A stretch of 64,000 nt of DNA from NCBI GenBank assembly GCA_014155875.1, contig JACEFZ010027950.1, positions 186,001 to 250,000 of the forward strand, in the 5' to 3' direction. The notes beneath the pieces were generated by a model. It had not been told where the DNA came from, did not search any database, and was given only the letters and a program-made list of their open reading frames with translations. The translations under genes and the position numbers were made by a program. Position 1 is the stretch's first letter. Every line of letters begins with the position of its first letter. The stretch is from Cepaea nemoralis (lineage: Eukaryota > Mollusca > Gastropoda > Stylommatophora > Helicidae). Below, piece after piece: positions 32,701-43,752 of this stretch.

Positions 32701-33555
32701 GGTGAAACTAGCGCCAGATCAATAGCACTGTCCTCATCGCCTGGACGGCTTGCTGTCCTGGTGACACAGCCACTGTTGATACAAACCAGGTCGATGGTTT
32801 CCAGTGCAGTCTCGAGCTCCTCCCCTTGTGTATTGGAGGAAGTGTTTCCCCATGATCTGCCTTTAGCGTTGAAGTCACCACAGAAAATAACATTTCTCTC
32901 GTGGCCTAATATGCCACTTAAGCACTGCCACTTCTGGGCGTCCACACTCGCATTGCGGGCATAAACATTAACCAACACGAATGGTATACTGGAATGAACT
33001 CTCAACGCCTGTATTTGTATATCGTCACTGTTCCAACTGGACATGTCTAGCTCTGACGCCACCATGCTGTCGCGAACGAGAATCGCCGTTCCCAGATGTC
33101 GTCTGTTATAGAAACATTTGAAGCCGGCAATTCGGAGTAGCTGATCGCCCAGTCTCGTCTCCTGGAGTGCTACAATGTCGTTCCTGTAAACTAGGGTTTC
33201 TAAAATAGAGCCCCGTTGTTTTACACTGGCACAGTTCCAATATAGAATACGGATGTTCCTGAGTCCTAGACGGTGACACTTGAGTCTAAAACGCCTCAAG
33301 CCACCGCGCTTACCTGGCTTCTTTTTCCCTGCGCGGCTACCACGCCGCTTCGGTATGTTGACTGCTGATCGTTCGGAAAACACACGTTGTTCCGCCATGT
33401 TGAAAAAACGTAAACACAGACTTTTGATTGAGAACCACACACGCTGCTGAAAATTCACTCAAGGATGGCTTCGCTCGATGCACGAACTCCGTAGCACCCG
33501 CGCAGATCTTGAGTAGAAACTCCTGGTTTTACATCCTGGCACACCAATTACACGC
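29769..33555 (-). mobile_element. I-type LINE, full-length copy with target duplication
   Basis: Flanked by the perfect 14-bp repeat tgagttgagttaag (29755-29768 and 33556-33569). 3.79 kb: a 5' UTR of about 100 bp, one long ORF, a short 3' region and a (TTAG/CTAA)n tail at 29769-29784. The family has three more copies in the window: 11230-11493, 33574-35996 and 43753-46967. No stop or frameshift is visible in the ORF. Confidence 0.92.
29793..33458 (-). CDS. endonuclease-reverse transcriptase-RNase H polyprotein, intact
   Basis: 1221 codons. Residues 1-70: basic leader (RRGSRAGKKKPGKRGG). About 70-290: APE-type endonuclease with LYWNCASVKQ, IVALQETRLGD (catalytic Glu), FCGDFNAKGRSWGN and HHGSDHHP (Ser-Asp-His). 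About 455-760: reverse transcriptase with SAPGPDGIRYDDI, AAIDLEDAYNRV, GLPQGSPLSPVLFN and LSYADDVLVYRQGK (YADD present). About 1010-1150: RNase H with VIYTDGSVV, LTMEVMAV, FLSDSMNM and VPGHAGVQGNERADKLA. All catalytic residues I can check are there. A single ORF with EN, RT and RNase H fits the I group (I/Ingi-like). The first Met is chosen because the ORF opens there; an internal Met at about residue 21 (MAEQRV) is an alternative. Confidence 0.92.
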   Translation of the reverse strand: MNFQQRVWFSIKSLCLRFFNMAEQRVFSERSAVNIPKRRGSRAGKKKPGKRGGLRRFRLKCHRLGLRNIRILYWNCASVKQRGSILETLVYRNDIVALQETRLGDQLLRIAGFKCFYNRRHLGTAILVRDSMVASELDMSSWNSDDIQIQALRVHSSIPFVLVNVYARNASVDAQKWQCLSGILGHERNVIFCGDFNAKGRSWGNTSSNTQGEELETALETIDLVCINSGCVTRTASRPGDEDSAIDLALVSPSLTTVCRWGVLGHHGSDHHPCSILVEKGRTRQHKLKVKTFQYDSTGQDVVSKIRRDKRRTFQGRKKRKKSWEQPPWWSFEVEKAWVDKRSAVRRWQNAKKNRAGHPSPCLHLEREMHTKVSYFKKLVTVVKSEKWAEVCQRVSTDKSLKLFWRLHKSMSGVVKNKSISDFQGADLIWQRTDEDKGKALFERYLEQSNQTDMGGRNLAKEVTSDRCKAQNTSDEDTVTVQEIKAVLRRSKNSAPGPDGIRYDDINRCTDNELEKLADMYNNSIGSASIKEEWLHSYLIPLPKPDKDHKKIQGYRIITMQNTIGKLLEKVIARKISSQLERQGVFPPTLGGYRPKRETWTNAAVFAHDVYEGFHSGTETVAAAIDLEDAYNRVPLDFLMFQLLELNVSPFLLSWIAAALFQRKVVFRCGSWTSEPTTIYPGLPQGSPLSPVLFNAYTVRITSEQITGPGRTLSYADDVLVYRQGKDREEVAVELQTELNRISTWCDEAGAMVNPTKATVTWFSLNNHIVNNPTPTVMLCSETVERTQAMNYLGIRFDRSLAYNVHIDQVITKAKRGLAAMRVMAAANCEQRHLCLLYEGLVMSVLEYAMAILTVSHKQIERMERIQNEAMRIILGCTRDTACRAMRYLLDFPTIEERMQVCRARAYLRINANTQHPLHSEIRKVKGSRLKRGRSWMGQAEDILQQVCSLEDLEPGEEWVQVPTDFCTSFSVCIQLDRKCRQENPAAVEAEVQALIFENSLDSDAVIYTDGSVVRHVRSSWAFTARAGGRIVKEDSGAFTETTSSLTMEVMAVSKAITWLETQTFTRACFLSDSMNMIKRIEEGSIRREWLLPLKRSRLAKISFIFVPGHAGVQGNERADKLAGEATVEGGRAMDQADILNALREVRLLQEPSDDCESTTMARLREQQIKRGVAKQEHYAGSQRRLINQHRTGVVSRYTLRDLLRRGSEHLWTEWSDVQRG

Positions 33556-33573
33556 TGAGTTGAGTTAAGAACT

Positions 33574-35996
33574 TCCAAGGTGCTGACCTCATCTGGCAGA
33601 GGACTGACGAGGACAAGGGCAAAGCCCTCTTTGAACGCTATCTAGAGCAGAGCAACCAGACAGACATGAGAGGCCGAAATCTTGCCAAGGAGGTCACGTC
33701 AGACAGGTGCAAGGCCCAGAACACTTCGGATGAAGACACAGTGATAGTGAAAGAAATCAAGGCTGTGCTTCGACGATCAAAAAACAGCGCTCCAGGGCCA
33801 GATGGCATAAGATACAATGACATCAATAGGTGTACCGACAACGAACTAGAGGAACTAGCAGACATGTACAATAACAGTAAAGGGAGTTCTAGCATCAAGG
33901 AGGAGTGGTTACACAGCTATCTGATTCCCCTACCAAAGCCTGGCAAAGACCACACAAAAATTCAGGGATATCGAGTTATAATCATGCAGAATACAATAGG
34001 CAAGCTGCTGGAGAAGGTAATTGCCAGGAAAATATCAAGCCAGCTAGAGAGGCAAGGTGTTTTCCCACCTACCCTGGGTGGGTACCGTCCAAAAAGAGAA
34101 ACCTGGACCAATGCAGCAGTTTTTGCCCATGATGTCTATGAAGGTTTCCACTCAGGCATTGAAACCTTTGCTGCAGCGATTGATCTTGAGGACGCGTACA
34201 ACAGAGTACCATTGGATTTTTTAATGCTTCAGCTTCTTGAACTCAAAATAAGTCCATTCCTCCTTAGTTGGATCGCTGCAGCCCTCTTCCAAAGGAAAGC
34301 AGTTTTTAGATGTGGCAGTTGGACGTCAGAACCAACAACAATATATCCTGGCCTACCACAGGGATCACCATTATCTCCGGTACTGTTCAACGCCTACACT
34401 GTGAGAATCACCAGTGAGCAGATCACTGGACCTGGTAGGACATTGTCATATGCCGACGATGTTTTAGTGTATCGCCAGGGTAAGGATAGAGATCAGGTTG
34501 CTGTGGAACTACAAACCGAACTCAATCGCATAAGTACTTGGTGTGTTGAGGCTGGGGCAATGGTCAACCCAACAAAGGCAACAGTGACTTGGTTCTCGTT
34601 GAATAATCATATTGTCAACACTCCAACACCAACTGTAAATCTGTGTTCAGAGACGGTGGAAAGAACGCAGGCAATGAATTACCTGGGGATACGGTTTGAT
34701 CGAAGCCTTGCTTATAATGAGCACATAGACCAGGTGATAACAAAGGCCAAGCGGGGTTTGGCTGCGATGCGGGTGATGGCGGCAGCAAACTGTGAGCAGC
34801 GCCATCTATGTCTTCTATACGAAGGGCTGGTCATGTCTGTTTTTGAGTATGCGATGGCAATCCTGACTCTCAGCCGTAAGCAGATAGAAAGGATGGAAAG
34901 GATACAGAATGAAGCTATGCGCATTATTCTTGGATGTACAAGAGATACAGCATGCAGGGCGATGCGCTACCTTCTTGATTTTCCAACCATTGAAGACAGA
35001 ATACAAGTCTGCAGAGCTCGCGCCTACCTCAGAGTTAACGCAAACACACAACATCCACTGCATAGTGAAATTATGAAGGTGAAGGGCAGCAGGTTAAAAA
35101 GAGGACGGTCGTGGATGGGTCAAGCCGAAGACATTCTTCAACAGGTGTGTTCACTTGAGGACTTAGAACCTGGCGAGGAGTGGGTACAAGTGCCAACAGA
35201 TTTCTGCACATCCTTTTCAGTTTGCATCCAACTAGACAGAAAATGCAGACAAGAAAACCCGGCAGCTGTGGAGGCGGAAGTACAAGCGTTGATTTTCGAG
35301 AATTCGCTAGACGGTGATGCTGTCATTTACACAGATGGGTCGGTCGTCCGACATGTGAGAAGCTCATGGGCCTTTACGGCTCAGGCCGGAGGGAGAATTG
35401 TGAAGGAGGACTCTGGTGCTTTTGCTGAGACCACAAGTAGCCTGACTATGGAAGTCATGGCAGTAAGTAAAGCAATAACATGGCTCGAGACACAGACATT
35501 CACTAGGGCATGTTTCCTTAGCGACTCAATGAACATGCTCAAGAGGATAGAGATGGGGGAGATCCGAAGAGAATGGTTGCTGTCTCTGGAGCGGTCTCGG
35601 CTGGCAAAGATTAGTTTCATCTTCGTGCCAGGGCATGCAGGAGTACAGGGGAATGAGTGGGCTGACAAGCTCGCAGGTAACGCTACTGTGGAAGGTGGAC
35701 GCGCCATGGACCAGGCTGACATTCTGAATGCTCTACGAGAAGTAAGACTTTTGCGAGAACCAAGTGATGACTGAATCTACAACCATGGCCAGACTGCGAG
35801 AACAGCAAATTAAAAGAGGGGTGGCCAAACAAGAACACTACGCAGGAAGCCAAAGAAGACTGATAAACCAACACAGAACTGGTGTCGTTAGCCGCTACAC
35901 GCTGCGGGATTTGCTGAGGAGAGGATCCGAACACTTATGGACTGAATAGTTCGATGTGCAATGAGGATGTTCTGTCGACTAAGTAACTAACTAACT
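33574..35996 (+). mobile_element. I-type LINE, 5'-truncated copy in head-to-head orientation
   Basis: Flanked by agttaagaact (33563-33573 and 35997-36007); the left duplication overlaps the right duplication of the neighbouring full copy. It starts inside the region before the palm domain and ends with a (CTAA)n tail at 35980-35996. 2.42 kb, very similar to the full copy. Confidence 0.9.
33666..35774 (+). pseudogene. I-type LINE RT-RNase H frame, frameshifted near the end
   Basis: 702 codons matching residues of the intact copy from the RT onward: SAPGPDGIRYNDI, AAIDLEDAYNRV, LSYADDVLVYRQGK, VIYTDGSVV, FVPGHAGVQGNEWADKLA. The fingers to RNase H part is fully open. A 2-bp loss after PSDD at 35771 shifts the frame; the remaining C-terminus (LREQQIKRGVAKQ, SRYTLRDLLRRGSE) continues in the frame 35764-35949. 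The endonuclease is missing, so the copy is inactive. Confidence 0.9.
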
Positions 35997-36007
35997 AGTT
36001 AAGAACT

Positions 36008-36990
36008 AACATTACAGCACTTATGACATTCCCAAATGCGCTCTGTTTTCATCTTAAACAGCCAGCAAAGAGTTACAATACTAATGGTGCCAATTGTAAT
36101 GTGTTTTTACTCTTAGTTTTCTTCCTGTCAACTCACTGACCTGCCTGTGTATATTTTGTATATATTGAATAGAATTTAGTTCAATGTTGTGATTATTTAA
36201 CCAATTTTCTTTTGGATCTGCGCACTTATCTCTTTTTTCTTTGGTGCATCTTATGATATTCTATTTTGTTGTCTTTTGTCCATCAATTTTAAGATTTCGC
36301 CAGTCAACCATTTCTTTTTACTTTTGTGTCCATACAAATTTCCCATTGTTCATTGATACTTTGTATTTTACTTATTGTGTTACATTATTAGGTGGCAGTG
36401 AAGACAAAAAATGGGCGGAACAGATAAAGATATCAAAATAATAATACACAAAAGCAAAATGAGTTTTTCACAATCACTATGTATCATTCTTAAATATAAC
36501 TGGTCAACAAATGCCTGATTAAGTTGAATGTATCGGCCAAAGACGCAAATATTGCACCATTGCTGTAAACAGGCACACCGCAAATACTTCCATAACAAAC
36601 ATTCCAGACAAACGAAGAAGTTTCTTAAATATCTTTGTTAAGTTTCATATTCTGAACCTCTTTTTTGTCAAATTCTTCAATCTTACTTTTATTTGTCCAC
36701 ATAGTGGGACATGATCACTGTTATCATCGGTGCCAGGCATTGTCTTCACATTTATTAATGTATTTTTAAATCTTTTAGTGATCAGTGTGTAGACAGTCTG
36801 GTTTAATGTTGTCTTATTGAGACTTCCATGTGTAGTGTAGAGTCACCCCTTATGGTGTTTAAACCAGATGTTTCCAATCATCATATCATTTATGTTAGCC
36901 CATTTTGTCAGTTTTTCTATTCTTTTGTTTCTTGTCCCACATAGTGGGACATGATCACTGTTAGCTTCGGTGTCAGGCATTATCTTAAAT
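36008..36990 (-). pseudogene. decayed RTE-like endonuclease and linker fragments
   Basis: 36008-36110 resembles the 3' end of the GATT-tailed LINE. 36120-36400 on the minus strand resembles the linker of the RTE copy at 23.3-23.7 kb (LNSIQ....NIHRQVSELTGRKL). 36640-36990 reads GNIWFKHH, and DDNSDHVPLCGQIKVRLK, the endonuclease end. The DNA cacatagtgggacatgatcactg occurs twice (36699- and 36943-), so part is duplicated. Many stops. Confidence 0.7.
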
Positions 36991-36997
36991 ATCTGTA

Positions 36998-37475
<478 letters not shown>

Positions 37476-38103
37476 TCTTATATATAAAAAAGGATCGTAT
37501 GTCTGTCTGTCTGTATCTATGTATGTCCTTTGTGCGCTCGCGAACGGCCCATCCGATTGAGATGAAATTTTCTACACGCCTTCCTTTCAGTCCAGAGCTG
37601 TCAACTGTGATATTTTTTTAGTGTGAAATCGCCTGCTTACTCAGTATTATTTCATTTTTCATTTTTCATCATAATTGTATATATTTCAGGGGACCTAACT
37701 CCGTAAAAGTTATTTCAAGGGGCATAACTTTTCTGTATAACTTATAGTCATATTGTGGCATCGTTTTCAAAGATTTATAAACTCTGTGTCCATAGTTATG
37801 TACCGGCATATGAGTTATAATAAATAATGATACAAACTGTAAGGCATTTTTAAAGTTTTCATAAAAATAATGCACAATGCATAACATTGTAACTCATCTT
37901 TATTTGCTTAAGAAGTTACTGTAGTCATGCAGGTGATTAGTAAGCGTTTTCATTAAAAATAATGGATGGTGTGTGGAAGGACATTCTTTTAAGTTACTTT
38001 TTTTGTTGTATGAATTTAATGAGAACTTATATGACTACTTATGTGAATTAAATGAGATGCTCCCCACCAGGGACTGGGCGAAGCCGGACAGGGTCAGGCA
38101 GAC

Positions 38104-38142
<39 letters not shown>

Positions 38143-38234
38143 TAGTCGGTAACGGGAACGGGAACTTATATGACTACTTATATGAATTAAATGAGATGCT
38201 CCACACCAGGAGCTGGGCAATGCCGGGCCGGGTC

Positions 38235-38299
<65 letters not shown>

Positions 38300-38437
38300 G
38301 TCGGTAACGGGAACGAGAACTTATATTACTACTTATATGAATTAAATGAGATGACAGACAGATAGTCGGGAACTTATATGACTACTTATATGAATTAAAT
38401 GAGATGCTCCACACCAGGAGCTGGGCAATGCCGGGTC

Positions 38438-38473
<36 letters not shown>

Positions 38474-38578
38474 GGACAGACAGTCGGTAACGGGAACGAG
38501 AACTTATATGACTACTTATATGAATTAAATGAGATGCTCCCCACCAGTGACTGGGCGAAGCCGGGCAGGGTCAGCTAG
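37476..38578 (+). mobile_element. Helitron-like element 2 with tandem 3' ends
   Basis: Starts TCTTATATATAAAAAAGG directly after the CTAG of element 1 and has the same early motif (aacggcccatccgattgagatgaaat). From 38022 a unit gaacttatatgactactta...gatgctcc.caccag..ctgggcgaagccgg..gggtcag + (CAGA)n is repeated four times; only the last ends in agctagtt. So the 3' terminus with its microsatellite has been amplified in tandem. Confidence 0.65.
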
Positions 38579-39529
38579 TTATTTATAAAATACAACCTAA
38601 AGACAAAATGTCATGGCAATGCAGACCAGGCCTTAAGCCTTGGTGGGCAGCTGGTCTAGGATCGAAGCTCCGAAAGGAGGACAGTTAGAGCATTTCTTTG
38701 CTGATCCGGCAGCTTCTGCAGCTTGTCTTGTTCCAGATGTATTGCTGTTATCTTTCCTCTGGAGTGAACTATACAGGCCGAGAGAGGGATCATGCTGCTT
38801 GCGCAACACGTGGTCTCTATTTTTAGCCAAGCTGTGTGCTATGGAGAGGTATAACTCCATCCCTGGTCTTAACCGGTCTCGGAATCAAAGCGAGAGGTAG
38901 CAGTTATGGGTTATATATAAGTCCGTGTCAATAGGCGTAGACATGGGACACCTACATGTGTCTCTGATCAGCTACCACCCGCCTCAAGCTGGGCAGCCCC
39001 CGGCCAATTGGGTGCTGATCCGCCACAGGCTGCCTGCTTCAATAGGTGCTTGGGGTTAGGACAACATCTGAATCGCAGGCTGTAAAACCAATGCCTTATG
39101 TATTACAAACTCCGTTTTTAAAACAAAAGTACAGAACAAGGTCACATGGAAACATCCAAGATCCGGCCATTGGCATCAGCTGGACTTCATCATCACACAG
39201 AGGCAACATCTTAACCAAACATCATTAACTTGAAGTTACCACAGTGCTGACTGTGATATGGATTATTCTTTGATTGTTGCAAGAGTTAGACTGAGACCAA
39301 AGAGAATCTACACAGTAAACACAAGAATAGCCCCAGGATTAATATTATTAACACCCACGATCCTGATAAGTGCTTTGTGTTGCAACAGCAACTTGAAGAC
39401 ACTTTCACTGATACATCAGAAAATTGTACAGCAAGTGAAAAGTGGGGTACTTAAGGAAACTCTTTATAAAACAGCGGTAGGGGTTTATGGCACTGTGGAT
39501 CATTAGAGGCAGGACTGGTTTGCGACAAA
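38579..39529. other. no confident gene; possibly LINE 5' sequence
   Basis: No motif recognised. It leads into the LINE linker at 39540 and may be its 5' region, but stops are frequent. Confidence 0.4.
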
Positions 39530-40660
39530 CAGCCAGACACTGCTGTCCTTGATTGATAAAAAGAAGATAGCTCTCTTAAGAAACCAGGAAAGAATAATGC
39601 GTAACACTCTCAATGAGCTGAAGCAAGCTAGGAAGGATGTGCAAAATGCTGCCAAGCAGTGTGCAAATGACTATTGGATCAGGTTATGTGAGTCTATTCA
39701 AAATGCAAATGATAAGGGAAACATCAAAAGCATGTATGAAGGGATAAAGAAAGCCTGTGGTCCAATGATAAAAAGAAGTGCACCACTGAAAACCTTGACT
39801 GGAGAAATCGTCACTGATACTCACTGATAAGAAACAGCAGATGGATAGATGGGTAGAGCACTATTTAGAGCTTTTACTCAAGTGAGACCAAACTAGGGGA
39901 TGATGCCCTCAACGCCATAGGGACCTTGCCAACGGTTTGACCACCTGGACACACTTCCCACCATAACAGAAGTTAAGTGTGCTATAAATGAAATTGCATC
40001 TGGCAAGGCCTCAGGTAAGGATACCATTTCAATAGAGGTGGGCAAGACACACTCACTCTACAGATCCACAAGCTAATAGAGCTATACTGGCGAGAAGGAC
40101 AAGTCCCACGGGATTTCTAAGATTCAAGCATCATAACACTGTACAAGAACAAGGGCGATCGGAGCTACTGTAACAACTATAGGGGTATCTCACTTCTATG
40201 TATTGTTGGGAAAGTATTTGCCAGAATTGTTCTATGCAGACTTCAAGTCCTAGAGATCAAGTCTACCCCGAATCACAGTGTGGCTTTTGACAGAACCTGT
40301 CTACCATTGATATGATATTCTCATTGCGACGAATGCAAGGGAAATGCCGTGAACAGAATCAACCACTGTTTATTTCCTTCATCGACCTCACAAAGGTATT
40401 TGCTTTGGTCAGTCGTGTGGGTCTGTTCAAGGCACTAAAGAAGATTGGCTGCCTACCAACTCTTCTGTCCATTGTGGAATCGTTCCACACAGGCATGAAG
40501 GGTATAATCAAGTTTGATGGTGCAACTTCAGAAGAGTTTGAAATCAAGAGTTGAGTTAAGCAAGGTTGTGTACTAGCTCCCACCCTCTTTGGCGTATACT
40601 TTTCACGTCTACTGGAATATGCCTTTCGTTATCAGGATGGTGGTATATACATTCACCTAC
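39530..40660 (+). pseudogene. L2/CR1-like LINE fragment: linker and palm start
   Basis: Frame 39549-39827 is the pre-RT linker (DYWIRLCESIQNANDKGNIK, MYEGIKKACGP). Later frames have PLFISFIDLTKVFALV (family F.D..KAFD..), FKALKKIGCLPTLLS, GMKGIIKFDGATSEEFEIKS and VKQGCVLAPTLFGVYFSRLL. It stops before the YADD box, where it meets the Gypsy remnant. One of few LINEs in this intron on the RARS1 strand. Confidence 0.8.
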
Positions 40661-41182
40661 GCCGGAACCTCCTGATAGGCAAACATAGGCTGGGATATAT
40701 TCGTCCCACCTATCGGGTTTCTCCTGGACAAGCTTCCGGAGCAAGGTTATTAATGACCCTTTGAACACTTGTCCATTCACTTGAGTGTGGTATGGGCTGG
40801 TGTGAATGTGGTTTGTATGGAAGATCCGGAAGACCTCTTCCATCAATTTGCAACAAAACTGGGACCCATTGTCCGTCAAAATCTGATTGGGAAACCCCAA
40901 TCTGGTAAAGACCTCCAGCAGTGCATCGGCGACCCTCTTCGAGTCTATGGTGGCCAGCGGTATGGCCTCGCCCCACATGGAGCAGCAATCCACCATTGTT
41001 AGGATGTACATGTTCCTATTCCTAGTTCTAGGAAGAGGACCCATGATATTTATGGCGACTCTCTCAAAATTAGAGTTCATTATGGGCATTTCACTCAACA
41101 CCACCGGTGATGTCCAGTGTTTAGGTGCCACCCTCTGGCACTCCGGGCAAGACTTCACATACCGACGCACGTCGTCTGTCAT
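40556..41182 (-). pseudogene. Gypsy integrase core, catalytic residues lost
   Basis: The minus frame begins MTDDVRRYVKSCPECQR (Cys pair of the zinc domain), then INIMGPLPRTRNRN where the first catalytic Asp is replaced by Asn, TDNGSQF with the second Asp kept, and YHTQVNGQVFKGSL where the catalytic Glu is lost. PDRWDEYIPAY follows. The last residues read into LINE sequence. Dead enzyme. Confidence 0.87.
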
Positions 41183-41664
41183 TCCTGGCTAGTAGTAAAG
41201 GCAGAAATCCGTTGGTGGGTTGCTCCGACATCCATATGACCATTAAAGGTTATGGTGTGCGCCATATGAAGAATTTGAGGATGCTCATTCTTCGGGACTA
41301 CCAACTGCCCATGCATGTTGTCTCCTCGTCCGGCTCTCCGGTAGAGCATCCGGTTCTTCATATAGTAATGACCCTTTTTGGGGGTGGGGGGTGGGGCAGT
41401 ACTTCTGTGTAACTTCTTGAAGCAAGAACGATGCCTAAATCGTGCCCGTATCTCCACTTTGGCGATGAGCAAAGTCATGGCCACAGCACTCTTCATCGCA
41501 GGCTGTATCTCGATGTTTTCCCCCGCGAGTTGTTCTGGACTTACCAGATGTGCAGCTATCACGGCATCAATCTGCAGGCCTGTGTCACATAAACATTCGA
41601 CCTGCTGACCATTCACTTCGATCAGCTCGACGACGGGCGGTTTCTCGTCGTTCAGTCTCTTCAC
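41179..41664 (-). pseudogene. protease-integrase deletion fusion
   Basis: One open frame of 161 codons: a retropepsin start (EVNGQQVECLCDTG, D-T-G active site) followed after about 60 residues by RMLYRRAGRGD and HGQLVVPKNEHPQILHMAH, which is the integrase zinc domain. The RT-RNase H part is deleted in between. The C-rich stretch at the joint (near 41380-41395) marks the deletion point. Confidence 0.85.
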
Positions 41665-42622
41665 CTGTTTCGGCCTTCTCTATGAGTCCCTCCTGGATCT
41701 CCGTGAGACAGGCTGCGAAATGCGAGTCCTTGGACTTCGATTTGCAATCCGCTGTATTGTGAGTGGTGGACTTGCAAAACCGGCACCACCTTTCACTCCA
41801 GTTCCGTTTATTTGGGAATCCAGGGGAACTCTTCCCTTCAGGCTTTTTCTTATCGGGACTCTTCTCCAAAGAATCTACCTTCTTAGCGTGTGGTATCTTG
41901 TTCTTCTTCTTGTCTGATCTCTTATCCGGAACTTTAGAACTGATTGGGGTAGGCTTCCCAGCCTCTCCGTGCACTAAAACATACCTTTCTGCCAAAGTGG
42001 TGGCCTGGTCTATTTTTCGGCGCCATTCTCTCCCAAGAATGCCTGCAAAGGTTTGGACATATGCTTCCGCATCTGATCCGAGATCATCAGTTTCTCAAAG
42101 CTTTCATAAGTTGGTTGGAATCCGGCGAAGGCCATCCATTTTGACAAGTAGGATTTTAGCCTCACGCCTAGGCCGAAAACTACTCTCCCTACTCTCGCCT
42201 GTCAGTCATAAATCTCTTCCTGTAGGTGTAGGCTGTCATCTCGAATCTCTTAAGAAACGCTTTCTTGAGAGCATCGTAGTCATTCTCCAACCCTGGAGGA
42301 AGCCTAGCATAAACCTCATACGATGTACCTTGGAATCTCTGTGACAGTTTCAGGTTCCATATGTCTTGCTCGAGACCCATTGCTGACGCTCTCGCTTCAA
42401 ACTTTCTTGGTTGCTTGTTCTGCTTCAAGCTTCAGTCTTGTAGCCTCTTGCTCTAAAGCCATCTTCTTGGTCTCTTGTTCCAATCTCCTTCCGTCTATCT
42501 CTTTCATCTTGCCGGAAGTCACGTTCCACTTTCTGCACATATCTTAATAAGTCTGTTCCTTCCAGATCCATCGCTCGGCCTGTCGCCTGCACCTCTGCAA
42601 TATTTAAGCTGCTAGATGCCAT
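41585..42622 (-). pseudogene. Gypsy gag pseudogene
   Basis: Start ATG at 42622 (MASSSLNIAEVQATGRAM, then LLRYVQKVERDF), a basic coiled-coil-like stretch, then in another frame SQRFQGTSYEVYARLPPGLE and DYDALKKAFLKRFEMT, the SCAN-like capsid region, then frame 41995-41585 with a zinc knuckle CRFCKSTTHNTADC (CX2CX4HX4C, all four ligands kept). Frameshifts separate the parts. Confidence 0.85.
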
Positions 42623-42863
42623 GACTAATAAGAGTTAGTTAAGTGAGTGAGTGGTTGTATAATGAAAATAATAAGTATATATTAACAAAATTATGTCACT
42701 TGTCTACGCACTACAACACAAATAGTCAGTCCTCGTCAATAGAAGAAGTAGCCAGAGACCTAAGGTAGACAACAGGTTATGAGGACCAAAATGTCGCCAT
42801 CCCTAACACATATATCCACACCTAAGCTAACTTAATATTATCCCAGACGATCCCCCAAATTAA

Positions 42864-43036
42864 TGTAGCAATATCCCTGGAGTGAGAGGAGCTATCACCA
42901 CACTAGTTACCGTGGGTAAATTCTGGGTTGGGTGTAGGAACTATCCGTCTAACAAATCCCCCGAGTCTGGACACACTCTTCTTATTAAGGGACCTCAATC
43001 GCTAATGCCCATTCCGGAGGACTGACTCAACTCTGG

Positions 43037-43101
<65 letters not shown>

Positions 43102-43596
43102 ATCTATGTATTTACAACAGAGCGCCAGAGTAGATAGGCATAGATAGAGGAAGGCAGTTGGAAGCTAGATAGCATCCAGATCAAGCATATTGGATCACGG
43201 CTCTCATCATAGAGCCGTACAGGGTGCGTCCTTCCAGTGTTCTGTCAGAGAACGCTCACCAGATCACGGCAGATCCTCCAAAGAATGTTCCGAACCCGGC
43301 GTCGTAGCAGTTGAGATATTATTCCCCTAGAAGCAGCTACTCTGGCTCAGCACTAGACTCTGTGGACTTCCCCTGGTCTAGGATGTGATGGCTATCGAGT
43401 TTACTAACTCGGCTGGCTTGAAGCTCATGTCGTCCCTCTTAGCCAGTGGGGCCAGGCAAATGTTCAATGTCAATGTATGGGATGCACGAGGGTGACTTGA
43501 ATCCATTCTGAAGATACAGGAATTACTTAAACACATAGTCTTTCAACAATGGACTCCGTTTTCTGGAGTTGGACCAAGAGGCAATAAATTGTCACA
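42864..43596 (-). repeat. putative 5' LTR of the Gypsy remnant
   Basis: The segment starts and ends with TGT...ACA and lies just upstream of the gag start; the leader after it contains tttgggggatcgtctggga, which may be the primer binding site. It holds a CA microsatellite (43041-43097). Without a second LTR in the window the call rests on position and ends only. Confidence 0.4.
43041..43097. repeat. (AC)n microsatellite
   Basis: About 28 AC units. Confidence 0.98.
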
Positions 43597-43752
43597 CCTA
43601 GAGTCTATAAAGTCTGTAAGCCTCAGGTCCGATTACCTTCTGGACTGTGCGTATCACCACTTCTCAGAGCCGCCTTGGCTGGAGATAAATAGGTACTATG
43701 ACAGGTTACCTTGGTAGATATACCACTGAGCTGTGCTTGCTGTTCTAAAACT

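Larger units (their letters stand above)
40640..42622 (-). mobile_element. Ty3/Gypsy element remnant without reverse transcriptase
   Basis: On the minus strand: gag, zinc knuckle, protease start, then directly the integrase zinc domain and core. The reverse transcriptase and RNase H between protease and integrase are absent. A possible 5' LTR lies upstream at 42864-43596. The 3' LTR is missing; the element ends against a LINE at about 40640-40660. Confidence 0.85.

Noticed and set aside
29829..33000. Many + strand frames of 60-170 codons
   Set aside because: Antisense shadows of the LINE polyprotein; equivalent frames recur opposite the other two copies.
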